NCBI GenBank assembly: GCA_008360975.2
Contig: CM039194.1
Location: forward strand, 13,068,426 to 13,132,425
Origin: Lichenostomus cassidix
Taxonomy: Eukaryota > Chordata > Aves > Passeriformes > Meliphagidae
Direction of reading: 5' to 3'
DNA: 64,000 nt
Positions 1 through 12,835 of the stretch are shown piece after piece (position 1 is the first letter of the stretch; each line of letters opens with the position of its first letter). The notes below the pieces were generated by a model. The model saw only the letters and a program-made list of their open reading frames with translations, searched no databases and was not told where the DNA came from. Made by a program: the position numbers and the translations under genes.

Positions 1-160
1 GTAATTCTTTGCATGTATCCTACCAAGCCAAATGGGAAACCCTTTAGTACTTTCTTTTGAGGAAGAGTTCCAAAATAATCCTGTAGACTGTGCATTTCGG
101 AGGACTGGAAAAAGAAAGCAAAACTGTATTGTCTGGAATTCAGGCAGGAGGCTTTTCTGG

Positions 161-207
161 TTTTTTTTTTTGTTTGTTTGTTTGGTTTTTTTTTGGTGGT
201 TTTTTTC
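161..207. repeat. T-rich simple repeat
   Basis: An almost pure run of T broken by single G residues, including TTTG tetranucleotide repeats. Low-complexity intronic sequence. Confidence 0.85.
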
Positions 208-1835
208 CTGCTGAATGCCTACTGTTCCCACCAGAGGCATGGCACATGTATTTTACTACACATTCATGTCAGGCATTAACATGCAGGGATATTATAAGAG
301 GTCCTCCAGTGTGCTGAGCAGGCGTAGGCAGGAAATTGATTCCTCAGGAGATTTCAGCAAAATATCGTCTTGGGAGCTGATCTCCCATCAGATGCAAAAT
401 TTCTTTACATTGATGATTCTGATCCTCACTCCTTTATCATAATAACACACAAGAGTTATTGCTGTTATTTTCCAAGCTTGTCTTACCTGTTATAAACTTC
501 TGAAACAAAACTGGGGGCAATTAAATTGGGAAACTACAAGGGTAATGGTAGAGAAACTAATTCCCTTTGCTTTTCAGACATTTCATTTAACGGCTGTCTT
601 AGAAAAGCTCTCCCACAGGACAGCTCCATCATGTGAAAATCCCAAGGGATATGACAAGACAAATAAATAGTTCATCTGCTAATTAGGTGGAAGATAGATG
701 ATTGCATTTCTTTCTGGGAGGAGAAACCTTTTGGGTGGAAGAATGTCACCCAGATGAGGGAGGGTGTTTTTCAGGTGTGAGTTCAAATGTCCTCCCAGCC
801 AAAGCAGAGCAGAGCAAGCCACTGATGGTTACTTTTGCTGAAGGTGTTTCAAAGGCATCACTGCACCCTGAGCTTGCCCTGAGTTCACCCTGTGAGCAGG
901 AGAACTGAAAGGAAAGTTAGCACCAACAAGGATGCTAAGAGGTACTGAGGTCCCAGCAGAGTTACATATGGGGGAGGAAAAGCCCTGAGGTGTTGGTGCA
1001 ATGTCAATCAGCCCTGTCCTTCAGCCCTGGACATACACAGACCAGTGCATCACCTTTAGTTTGATCTACACCTTCATGGCTAGTATTTTTAAAGCCGCTG
1101 TACTTTGGGTCCTGGTGTACATTGTCTTTATGTTTTTCCTCCCTGTGCATTATTCTACCATGGAACTTGACCAGAAATCACCATCTGAGTTGGGTTGGGC
1201 TCCCCTGCAGACAGCTCTGTTGGGATGATTGCATGAGCACACTGTGAGTCCAGGACTAGTGGCACACACCTGGTTTTCAGTGGAACAATTACATCTGCTG
1301 CAGAGATGTCCAAACTCTGCTAAAACACCTAAATCCTGACCAGCACCATGTGCTGCCTTTCCAGTCCTGAGCATCCTTTTGGAAATGCCAGTGCAGTTCA
1401 ATGTCATTTTGCAGTACTGACTTCAAAGGAATCATGAAAGCAGGTAATCAAAAAAGGATAACATTCTCCTTGTTGAGATTTCCAGTGTATTGGAGCTCCA
1501 GTCTGATTTATGCTTTAGTGGGGTTTGTTTTGTTGTTTTGGTAGGTCATGGACAGCCCTCTGTCTGTCTCCCACTCAGAGTGTGTTCTCCATAAGTGCTC
1601 CAGCAGAAATGGTGTTTGCTGGAGTCTGCAGACAGCCTGAAAAAGAAAGAAAAGAACCTCTCAGAAGCATGCTCCACATCCTATTCCTCCCTCTCCCCAC
1701 ACACTCATCACTGCATCTTCTCCCAGCGGAGCAGAGCTGAAGCCTCAGATACCACGTTAAATGTCAGTCATTTAACTACCAGTTATTTTAGCAAATAAGA
1801 GTGGGACTGTCTCCCTGGGGTTGCCTGAAAATTGT

Positions 1836-1914
1836 TAAAGGAGGGAACAAAAGGCAAGGAAAGAGAAAAGAAAGGGAGAAGAAAGAGAGAAAGGAACAGA
1901 AAGGACAAAGGGAA
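1836..1914 (+). repeat. Polypurine (GA-rich) tract
   Basis: About 80 nt that are nearly all A and G on the plus strand with only a few C or T interruptions. It is an irregular purine tract rather than a fixed-unit microsatellite. Such tracts can form triplex DNA; that is inference. Confidence 0.75.
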
Positions 1915-3734
1915 GCACCAGGCAGAAGGATTTGTGATGCCAGAATGTGAGAGAGACGGAGTCAGAGGAAGGCACCCCAGTGACATCAGTGGCTGCATCC
2001 CACCGAGTGCTTCAGGGGCAATAATGAGCCCTTTGTGATCTACCTAAATTACCCAGTCTCATCCTCAAGGCTGTGTTCTCACCTGGGTCTCTGATTCTCC
2101 TGCTGGTGTCAGCAGCAGCTCTGCCACTGCCTGTGCTTTGTCAGTCACTGATTTGGAAGGAAGTTTCTCCAAGGAGTGGGGATGCTCCTGTGTTTGGGAG
2201 ATGGGGAAAGAGCTGCTGATTAACACCATGAGAAGGATGATAATCCTCCTTCCTTTTGCCTTCTATCTTGCTCCACATTCTCCTTGCCTTCTGGTCTGGA
2301 GTCCAGTGCTGTCCCCTTGGTGGGACAGAAGTGTTGCTGATATCTACATTTTTCCTGTAACAATAGGGAGATTTTCTTTTGGAGAATCACGTTAGCTCCC
2401 TGTGTTGGCAGTGCAAGTTTTCTCTACAAGTAGGAAACATTCAGAGTGTATTAATAAGCTGTCATCTGGTTGTTCTCATGAGTTGTGTTTGTTACATTCC
2501 CTGAGGCTCTGGTGGTTCTGGCATGGAGGGCTGCATGAGTTTGAAATCTGGAGTCTGTCCATGCACGACTTTCAAACTCACATTGGAGAACATTTGAGGA
2601 AGGAAAAAGCAGTTCTCAAGTCAGAAGAGCACTGTTGGTGTGGGCAGAGAAACCCACAGAGCAGAAAATCCCTCCCAGGAAGCTCTGTTCTCATCCGGAA
2701 TTAATCAGAATAGTCTTTTGAGAGTGTGTACAGACTGTGGATATCCTCAGTTACACCAGGTAATAGTCAGACACAGGGCTTTTAATGGCTTGACTCCAAG
2801 TAAGCAAGAGCAGAATTGGCCTCTTGCCCCAGGATGCCAAACCTGACCACAGGTAATCATCAGGAAGAGTGTGTATTTCTGAGACTGAACATGGAAACCC
2901 CACTGGAAAAATCAAACTGAAAACCAAAACCAAACCAAATCCAACCTTCCTCAAATCACTGGAAAATAATAACTAGATTTTTATCATTAAGATATTTTGA
3001 GTTATATTTTAAATGGCACACCAAAATTATAACAATGCACAAGATAAAGCCAGTATCTCCATTTTGTGGGAATAGTCCAATTACAATGAAAAACTTGCTG
3101 CTGTTAACATCATGCTTGTCATTTTTAACATGGAGGAGGGAACAGGAAAAGTGAATTTTTGTGTGGAGTTTGTGTAATATCCATCAGAAAAAACAATACC
3201 TGACAAGCATAGCATCCCCTTGAGAGCTTAATCATCATTGAAGCTAAGTACAAAAGGAGGAAATCAAAACTTTTGTGAAAGCTGGAGGCTTCTTTAAAGA
3301 AATGAGCCAAAACAGACTCATACTTTGTCTGATTTGAGGCTTTTCTGTGTAGATGAGAGCAAACTACTGCATCAGACAAGTTATTTCACACCATTGTCCA
3401 TCAGGGTTTGGACTTTCAGTGTGCTGCTCTAGTATCTTTTACAAACTCACTGTTTTCTCCCAGAAATAATGAAAGGCCAAACACATGCTGCTAAAGAAGG
3501 TCAGAGTAAAAAGGAGGATTCAGTTGCCTCTAAGGTTTACCCCTTATTTTTAATACTGTGTTTGTGTGGATTAAAAAATGGGATGAATGCAGTTGGTACT
3601 GAATTAACCCTTATTCCTTCAGGGCTGAGCATGCAGAGCGTGTTTGTAGAGCAATAGCTGAAAATCCCAGGCTGTATAACACAAATGCCAAGTGATAAAA
3701 GTCCTTATTTGCTGGTTTTACTTGTCATGAGCTA

Positions 3735-4480
3735 TAGAGGAGGCACCTCTTTTTGAACATAACATAAGAACACAAAAGGTGTTACACTGAGCACAACCAA
3801 AGTTCGAGATATCCAGTGCACTGTCTGATAATTGGGTACAGAAGCCATTTAAGGGAGAGTATGAAAGATACTGCCTCCTGCTTTGATGCTGTTTAATGTA
3901 AAGTTTCCTCTGCTAGGCTTTGCATCCAGAGTATTGTGTCTAACAGCCAGCAGCAGAGCAACCCCCTGCAAATTAGTGATCTCAAAATTCATTTATATGA
4001 GACTCATCTAGCATGGAGTTCTGGGACTTAATGCTGCAGCTCTGCTTTTAATCCCACTGCGTGTTCACTCCTGGGTGTTCCCCTAAATCTTGGCTTTTGA
4101 GAAATAAATAACATATATTATAACTAACCTTATTCACCTCTCCAAACCATTCCTGATTTTTTATGCTTTTCTATCAACTCCCTGGCACTCATCTCTTTTT
4201 TAGGCTGCACAGTCCTGGTGTCCTTAGTGCCCTCAAGTTCTCTGTGACCCTGAAAGTTGTTTTAATCTTTTGATACCTTTCTGCATTCCACAGTATCCCC
4301 TGGGACATGTGCAAGGGTTTTATCTGCTCCTTGGCCCTTTCATGAGTTGGAAACTCTCTGACCTTACCCCTTGTAGGGTTTGCTGTGTTCCACAAGTTCC
4401 TTGTGATCCTAATTTTGAACAGCACACAATTCATATCTCCAGGATCTGATCCAATGGGCATGCAAGTGGAGACAGATGTG
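3735..4480 (-). mobile_element. Ancient CR1/L3-like LINE 3' region (minus strand, decayed)
   Basis: The stretch can be followed, with many substitutions and gaps, along the reverse-strand consensus of an old amniote CR1-type LINE as I remember it. Landmarks in order are ACATAAGAAC near 3760, ACCAAAG near 3797, CCAGTGCACTGTCTGA near 3813, a segment near 4000-4130 matching the part before the pyrimidine-rich block, CAAACCATTCCTGATTTTTTA near 4145, then CTGCACAGTCCTGGTGTCC near 4205. High divergence suggests insertion before the radiation of birds. No intact reading frame remains. A repeat-masking search against avian and reptilian libraries would settle the subfamily. Confidence 0.62.
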
Positions 4481-7400
4481 GCACCTGTAGTGGGGCTGTT
4501 CCAGCCACTAGATCTGGAGGAATCATTTTTCTGAGGCCTCCTTCTCTCCAGGGGGAGAACTGTTGCATTATTCATGGTCGCTATTTCCACTGTAAACTCT
4601 GTTCTCATGATTACAGAAACTGCCACACTTCCCCCCCCTCAGTTTCCTCCCCCAGTTCCCTTGCACTTTCATGTTTTTTACTCCTTTGCAAAGGTAAAGG
4701 TGTTTCTCTTTGAAGTCCTCAGGGAGAAAGGATGCTGTCAGGACAAGAACACAGAGCTCCAAGATCTCCAGCAGCCTCTTGGTGTGTCTGAGGAATAAGG
4801 CATTCCCACCTTTTCTGCATATGCATTTTGTCCCATCAGCAATGGAACTGATTTTACTTTCATGTTTAAAAGAAAAGTACATCCACTCAACTCGCCTCAC
4901 TGATAGCCAAAGGGAGTGATTTGGTAGCTGGTTTGAATGTCTTGTATCACAATAGTCTATTGCTTCAAATTTTTATGCCATAAGGGAGTAATTCAGATAT
5001 CCTGTAACTTCATCCTGGGTGTAACAAGAATAAGAACTTTATAACTCCCTTTGGATTGCCTTAGCCTTTTGCATGATTTCTTACTAAGTAATTGATTTGG
5101 AAAGTAGCAGGAATGGCAAAATATGCCCCTAATGTGAGAGCACTGCATTTTCCATGTCGTTGTTATACATAACTTCCATGTGTATTTAAATGAGTAGCAT
5201 CAGCACAGAGCCAGAAGATATTATGTAGAGAAATAAGCGTTCAGGGAGTAGCTGATGAATAAAAATAAGAATCATTTGAAGATCTGACCTTGCAAACATT
5301 TTAGCACAAATCTGTTTCCATAACCTTGCTCGAGCCATTTCCTGTGGGCTGTGGGACGTTGGATACAAATCCATCTTTTCTCTGTGGCAGAGAAAAGCCA
5401 TCCCAAGCCATCCTTCCAACCTTTCCTCAGCTCTGTTCCTGCTTTCCTAATAAGACAAATCCAAACATTAAAATAGAGAGAAAGCAGCATTACAGGAATG
5501 TGAGGGGATTGAGACGTAATTTTCCATTTCTAAAATGATTTTTATTCTGACATTTCCAGAAACATATGGCCCCATGTTCTGTGAGCAGTTTCTTAGGATG
5601 TGCTGTCCCTCTGCCTTGCTTCCCAGAACTCACAGTCCCCCACACACATGCTCACTCCAACGTGCAGCAATGCCCAGCCTTGTACTCCAGTCTGTCAGCA
5701 GCAGAAAAGCAGGATCTGCACATCTCCTGTTCTAGGTCCCTCTGGATTTCTGCCCTTGTTGCTTCAGGAATAGGAGCTTGTTGAGACACACCTTCATGCG
5801 TGCTTTAATCTGCTTTAAAGGAGGCAGATTTGGGCTGGCAGCCCCAGTTTCATGGTTTTGAACACACTGAGCTCAACACAGCTCAGGTGCCCCAAAAATC
5901 TGCTCCTCTGGTGTTCGGGGCAGGTCTGCACAAGGCTGAGAGCTGCTACCTCTGCAGCTGCTGGCAGGCTGGAAATTGGAAGGGATTTCACTGAAAACCT
6001 TCCTTTTCCATTGTGCCTAATCTGCAATATGTCTCACAGAGCTGAGTAACTGAAAGAATGGTAAGGGCAGAGGTTCACAAGTGATTTGTTGGTCTGAGCA
6101 GGGAGAACTGCAGAGTCCATGTGCTGCTGGTGACAGAGAGGGCAAAAACAGTGGCAGATCCTGCAAGAGGAGCTCTGTTGCTAAGGAGAGTTCTGTGCAA
6201 GGCAGGAGAGAGAAGTCTCCAAAACGTGCAGATATCCAGGGTGTCTCTGAATGGCTCTGTCTGCACAGAGCTTTTGTGCCCAGCCACTGCAGACAAAGGG
6301 GATGGTGGCAGAAATTTAAGCAGCTTCTTGGACCCAGGTATCTATATCATCTGTGCTCTCTGTGGCTTTTGTGCAAATTCTTTTAGTCCAATTTCTATGA
6401 AATATGTAAGAAAATGCATGTATGAAAAATCTGAGAAGAATCAAACCTGATTAAATATCGATTGTCCCAAGAACCATTTCATACTGCACCAACCAACCCC
6501 TTTTTGCATTCTTTTTCTTGTCCAGACTGTTTTTTCCAGGGAAAAATGGTGTGAGGGTGGGAGTCAGAGCTGAAGGAGAATCTTGCAAAGCTGAAGGAAT
6601 GGGAGGCAGGTGATGAGGAAGAACAAACATCCCCTGCAGGTGTCACCTGTGGCATCAGAACTGGGGAGTTTCCATGAGAGCAAAGGGTGCTGTGGGCACA
6701 CCTGAGGGTACAGAGTGCCTGTGAGCACTGTGGCTACATCTGAACCACAGAATTCTCATCAGTCTGTGGTGGATAGGCTGTGGCTGCCAAACACTGCTCC
6801 TGCCCTCCCAGAACTACCCCAGCAGAGAGCAGCTTGCAGCACAGCAGCGACCTGAGCCTGCCTTTGCTGTGACACCATTTCCTCGAAATCTCCCCTCCCC
6901 AGCCCCGCCAGAGGCACTTCCAGGAACAATCTCTCCACCTCCCACATGCACAACCACAAAGCCCCTTTTGTCTGAGGATCCCTGGAACTGAAGGGAGCAT
7001 CCAACCTCACTACGCAGTTTGCTAATGAAGCTGCTGAGAGTAATTAAACTCAGCAGTTTAGAGTTATAGAGCAATATCAGTTATGATATTTGGAATAAGC
7101 TGTGCTGGGGGTAATGCTGGCACTCAGCTCTCTCCCTGCCTCTCCCCACACACACTAACCTGGGCAGAGCAGCCCAGGCAGGGTAAGAGCAGCTTTGTGG
7201 TTGTACCTCTCACCCTAAAGACAGCCTGTGCATAAACCTGGTCTCTGTGCAGCACTCAGGTCACCAGGGACACCCAGATGAGCTGTGAAATTGTCTCAGC
7301 ACCAGAGACATCTGCACCCCACCACACCACACAGTGATGAGCTTCAGAAGGTGCTTTCCTGCCTGCAGGTCTGTGCCCTTGACTCTGTCTGTGATGGAAA

Positions 7401-9271
7401 TGCAAAAGGAAAGGGTCCAGGAGCAAACTGGCCCAGCACATGAAGGGCTGGGGAATTCTGAGATGTGTCATGGTGTGGATGTGGCTCTGCCCTGCTAAAC
7501 TGACACTGCAAAATGCCCCAGCCAGGACACAGCACTAGGAACAAGCTGAAATTGTTCATCAGAGCCTCAGCTGTGCCCCTGCCATCACCACCCACCCCAC
7601 ATGGGCTGGACTGGCCCGTGTCATGCCAGCTTGTGGATTTTGCCTTTTCTCCCCAACTCCAAGAAGGTTTATTTTGAGATTGGAAACCTCAAAGGCATTC
7701 CTCTGCTGCCCTGCTGCCAACAGTGCTCCCTTGCTCATCATCTGGCATACCCTGCCTGCTGTTATCTCCTTTATAAAATCACGGAAGTGGTTATGCAAGA
7801 TAAAATCATTCTGGGTGAGTTTTGATCTCATTTCCACCTCTGTGAATCAGAAGTGAGTTTTGGTTGTGATTTTTGTTGCTAGTCTTGCAAAAGAGTGGAT
7901 GATTCGGAGCTCCCCTGAGTTTTCAGGAGAAAACTTCAGGGGTTTGTGTTAGAGTAGGAGCAAAAGGACTGAAAAAATGAAAGAGAATTATATGAACAGG
8001 GCACTTCTCTTCCCCACAGAGGCTCCTGCTTGGAATCTCAGCCTTAGTTGTGATCTCCTGCACTGCTGATTCCATGCTCTGGCTCAGGTCAGTAACAAAT
8101 GACACCAGATGCACTGAGTCACAGAAAGGAAGGTGCTGGTTTCACTTTTCTCCCTGAATTCTTTCAAAAACCATTTTTATTTCTTCATAGTCTTGATAAA
8201 CCAACATGGTAAAGACTTTTTTCATATTCTGTTTTCTGTAAATGTTTATCCAAATCAAGCTGAACACTTTAGAAAATTGGAGAATCTGACTGGAGAACAC
8301 GGACTCACTAATTTAGGAAATCCTTCAGGTCAATCCAGCTTGGTATTTAGCACAGTTCAGCAGCAGTAGTTTTGTGTCTGGCTCTGGGCTCTGCATTTCC
8401 ACAAAGATAGAGACCTTAGAGAAAACCTGTGAGGGATCCAGGTGTGTCCCAAGCCCTAAAACTGGGAAGGGAAAGGGAGTGGGCTGGGGTTTAGCTTGGA
8501 GCATGGACATGTAGCTGTCATTTTCAAACCTCTCTGCCAGTGATGCTTTTAGTGAGCCAGGTCCATGTGTGTTTGGTACAACCTCCCAAGGCCCCCCCGG
8601 CCCAAATCTCAATGTTTTGGGGAAGATGCAGGAGGGATGTTTCATGCCACACCAGCAGAAATCTTGCTGAATTTTTGCTCTGGGACAAAAGGGAATTGAC
8701 AGCTAGGGGGTTTGTTCAGGTCTGCATTACCAAGGCATCTTTCAGGCCTTGGGAAGTGATTTTCTTCATGGGGCCATATTACTGCTCAGTGATTCTATAA
8801 ATAACCATGTTTTCTGTTCAAGACAGTGAGTAACGGCCCTGGAGGAGCTGTGCAGCTGTAGAACCACTACAATCTCTCATAGTCTTTCCAAGACCCTTGG
8901 TTTTTCCCCTGTTGCCCCCCAGCTCACTTCTTTTTAATTATATTTACAGCATTTAATAAGTAACTCCAAACCACCTTGCTAAAGCACTCTTTCCTGCATG
9001 TGGGCAAATTGAGTTTTTCTGTTATTCTGTGTGGATTATCCTTTTCCCAGAGCCAGTGGAGACAGTGTGCTTCAATGCACAACATATCCCATGTTTTCAA
9101 ATTCATGAAGGGATTTTTCTTTACCTGCTGGGTTGCATTTCTTCAGGCTGGCTGCTGTCAAAACCTGAAATCTACTGGCCCTCACATCTCCTCTATGAAA
9201 AAAAGATAAAAACCGGAGAGGATTCACCCAGCAGGTGCAACACATGGATCACAACCTTTCCACCTCGCTGT

Positions 9272-9357
9272 GCATCCAGATGTGCTCGTGGCTGACTCTC
9301 AGCATCCAGATGTGCTCGTGGCTGACTCTCAGCAGCCACACGTGCTGCCCTCACACC
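9272..9357 (+). repeat. 30-bp tandem duplication
   Basis: Two identical 30-bp units at 9272-9301 and 9302-9331, each beginning GCATCCAGATGTGCTCG, followed by a degenerate third copy starting GCAGCCACACGTGCT at 9332. The identity of the first two units indicates a recent duplication and a possible length polymorphism. Confidence 0.9.
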
Positions 9358-12300
9358 CCAGGCAGGGTGAGATGCTGAAAACCAGCAGCAGTTTGCTGGA
9401 CTCAGGCAATGGGCTGAATTCACAGGCATGGATATGGCTGAGGAGCCTTTTGTAGCTGCAGCAACTGTTCTCTCTCCTGCCTGGAACTGCTGTCTGAAAA
9501 CATCCACTTAAAAGGTATCCTGTTCTTGAAACCATAAGCTTGTAAAACAAGTCATGCATTTTTAATACAATGTTGAATTTGAGGCTTCTTTTTATTAATC
9601 TCCCCCTTTTTAGCACTGAAAATTCATAGTCCTAGATTGTTTTGTTTTTTTCCTTCTGAAGTTGTAAGTCAGTACCTTGCTGAAAAAGAGATAACTCAAT
9701 CCAGTTACTCCAGGAGTTGGGACTTTTTGGAACTCAGTCACCCTACAAGAGCCTACTCACTACAAGAGCCAGCAGGTCTGTCCACATCCCTGATTCAGTG
9801 ATGGGCTGATTTTCAGTGAGAAAAATTCCTGAGTGCCACTGCAGGTGCTTTATGTATGCTTTATGATCTGTCTCAGTCCCTACTGCTGTGAATTTGGGGC
9901 AGCACTTATGGCAGAGATGGAGGGGCTAAATCACTGGAGGCATTCTGTTTCTGTCTAAATGATTTTACAGCCATTACAAGGTCTCCTGCAGTTGCTGTAA
10001 CACCACTTTAGGAACAAATCCTCTTAGAGGGAAGCTGACGGATGCTGAATCATGGAAAGGAAGTGGCTGCCTGTGAGATCCTAAAAACCACAATCTGGGG
10101 ATCTCCATCTTGAAGGGAGCTGCAGAATTACTGTTCTCACACAGGGGATGCAATCTCCCATCAGCTCAGTCTGGATCTCTCTCTTGCTGCCAAGACATTC
10201 TCCCTTTAATTAATATTTCATCCTGTTGATGCAACTTGTCCACTTATTTTCCCAGTTGTTTGCAGTGTGGATTTCCCAAATTGTTTCCTCAGGGCACTTG
10301 CAAGATCAAGATCTCACATCTGAGGAGTTCCTTGCAGCTCAATTATTGAAATTTCTGGCTGAAAAACGTATGCACTTCTAATTAAAAAAAAAAATTACCC
10401 AGAAGAACCAGCCTGGAGGTAGTTTGAAAGTAAGAGGAATTTTTTGTTAAAAAATGAAGGGAAAAAAAGCCCCAAACCCTGAGTGGATTCATAGTTACAG
10501 CACTGCATGTCCAGAAACTAGTTGAGACCTTTCCTCAGTGATGGATAATGGAGAAGTGCCTGGGATGGAGCCATGTCACCCTATAAAATCACCAGAAGCT
10601 GAAACCACCAGAGATGTGAGTTGCTGTTCCCTAGCAGAGTTCCAGCAGAGAGCACCCTCCTTCTCACCCCTGGGCCAGGCTGAGTTTGAGAAGGGATTAT
10701 TCCCTGGGCAGACCAGCAGAAAGATGTGGTATTGCCTCTGTTTGCTCTGCCTTAAGCTGGAGCCTGAACCTCTATTGGTTCAGATCCTGCAGTTTACATA
10801 AAATTAATCCTGAGCTGAACTGGAGAACTCTGAGCGTTCCCAAAGGGTCTAATTTCTGTTTTCCCTCTAACTGGTGCCAGACCAGAGCTTTCTCCCAGGT
10901 TATTCTGCAGCCTGGAAAAGGCAATTCTGCACATCTGTGCTTTGCAGCACCACAGTGAGGAATTCCTCATCCTTGGTGTTTGTCAAGGGGAGAATAAATT
11001 CACCAAGACCTCCACAAGAATCCCAACACGAAGACAACACAATGCACTTCAGGGGCTCTTTACATGGGTTTTGGCAGAAGGGGAAAGTGTTGCTGCGGAA
11101 ATCTTGGGCAGCTGCAATCTGTGCCTGATGTGTTTTGAGCTGCCTCTGCTCCCCTGTGCCATTTCCACCAGGAAACCCTCCTGAGCATGGGCCATTCCAG
11201 AGAGTCCCTGTGCCACCAGCAATGATTCCAGTGCTTTTTCTCGTGGTTCTGCCTGTCTTTAAAACCCTGGGTGCAGCCCCAGGAGCAGGCTGTAGATATT
11301 TGTGTGCATTTTGGGAGGTGTGGGGTGTCCCTAAGCCAGGCTCTGTGTGTCCCCAGGGATGGAGAGAGTGGCTGCAGTGTGGTGGGACCCCAGCTCTGGG
11401 GCAGCAATGGCCAGCAGGACCCTCTAGGGACAGACATACTCCCTGTGGGCAGCACGGCTGTAGGATTTGGTGGGATACAGGTGGAGGATGCCCTGTGCAG
11501 AGCTACCCCAATTCCATCTGTGTTTGCTGAGGCAGAGCAGCCTCCTGGCCAAGCCACACACACTGGTGTAAGCATGAGGCAGGTTGTCCTCTCTGCACAT
11601 GCCAGATTGCTTCACACAACAGCCTGGCAGTGCCTCCCACCCTCTCAGCTGTCATGCAAGAGGCTGACAGGGCCCAGCTCCATCCCTGTGACCCAGCTTG
11701 TGCCCTCAATTCTGTCCTCACTACCACCTTTATCCTGAATGAACCTGTTGGCCTCAGCAGAGTGTCTGGTGGGATCAGATTTACATAGCAAAATTGGGGC
11801 TTGCAGGAGGTGAACCTCAGCTGTTGGTGTGAATAATGAGGTTTCTTCCCAACACATTGTATTTTTGTCCTTGGGGATAACAAAAGTCCTGGGGAACGTG
11901 TGGCACTGCTCACTGGCAGGGAGGACAGATGTGAGAACCACTCTGTGACTGAGCTGTTCCAGATGTGAGCCAGCAGCTGTGCCCAGGGACAGCACAGCAC
12001 TGGGATGGTGGCACTTGGCCACAGCATGGAGATGCCATTCTGCTCGAGGAGTCAGCACTGTGCAAGCTGCTCCATGGTGGGTCTCTCTCACAGGCAAGAA
12101 ATTCTCCTGGGCTCAGCAAGGGGCTTCCCAGGTAGAGAATATTCTTCCAATGTTTACTTTTTGTTTCCTGAGAAGCTGGAAAAGGAGGTAATAAAGGTGA
12201 AAAGAGAAGCTCTTCTGTCACTGGCTGCTCGGAAGCAGGCTTGGTATTTTGAGTATTTTTAGGAAGAAGGTGTGTTGTAGAAGAAATATTTATGAGTTTA

Positions 12301-12792
12301 AATGTAAGCATTTTCAAAGTGGGAGAGGGGCACAGCATGAGCCACATTCCTCCTTGTGTCCTCCTTGCTAAGATCAGAGAAAACAAGGTATGAGAAATGG
12401 GAAAAAAATGATGAGATGAAAATTGAGGATAGAGGGGTTGACAGACAACATTGTTTGGAAGTTCCTATTATGATGGATTTAATTTTAAGGAGAAATCATG
12501 TAAGTACAGGGCAGATCATGTCCAGAGAAGGTGCAAAGGAGATGCTGCCCAGTGTCCCTGAATTTTCTTTCAGGGAAATCTCCCTATCACACTCCGGACT
12601 TTGCGGCTTGAGATGCAGGATTTTGTACACAGAGAAAATTGTGGCTAATCACAGTTTGTAGGGAAGCCCCCATGTTTTTGCTTTACTGCCAGCCTCTCCC
12701 TTGAAATGTAAATAAATAGGGTTGGAGACACTCATAATGAGGCCCAAGGGTAAAGCACTAAAAATCCAACATCATGTTTTCTTTGGCTGAAT

Positions 12793-12796
<4 letters not shown>

Positions 12797-12833
<37 letters not shown>
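12797..12833 (+). repeat. Uninterrupted poly(A), 37 nt
   Basis: Thirty-seven consecutive A residues followed by GAAAAAC. CR1 elements normally do not end in poly(A), and I see no gene-like sequence or convincing target-site duplication around it, so I treat it as a homopolymer rather than a retrocopy tail. Confidence 0.85.

Positions 12834-12835
<2 letters not shown>

Noticed and set aside
4189..4626. 145-codon minus-strand open frame
   Set aside because: It largely overlaps the decayed CR1-like LINE. The remaining product does not resemble reverse transcriptase and no intact domain is seen.
11060..12027. Overlapping open frames of 130-174 codons on both strands
   Set aside because: A GC-rich intronic patch with few stop codons in several frames. 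No family resemblance, splice structure or coding bias is visible.
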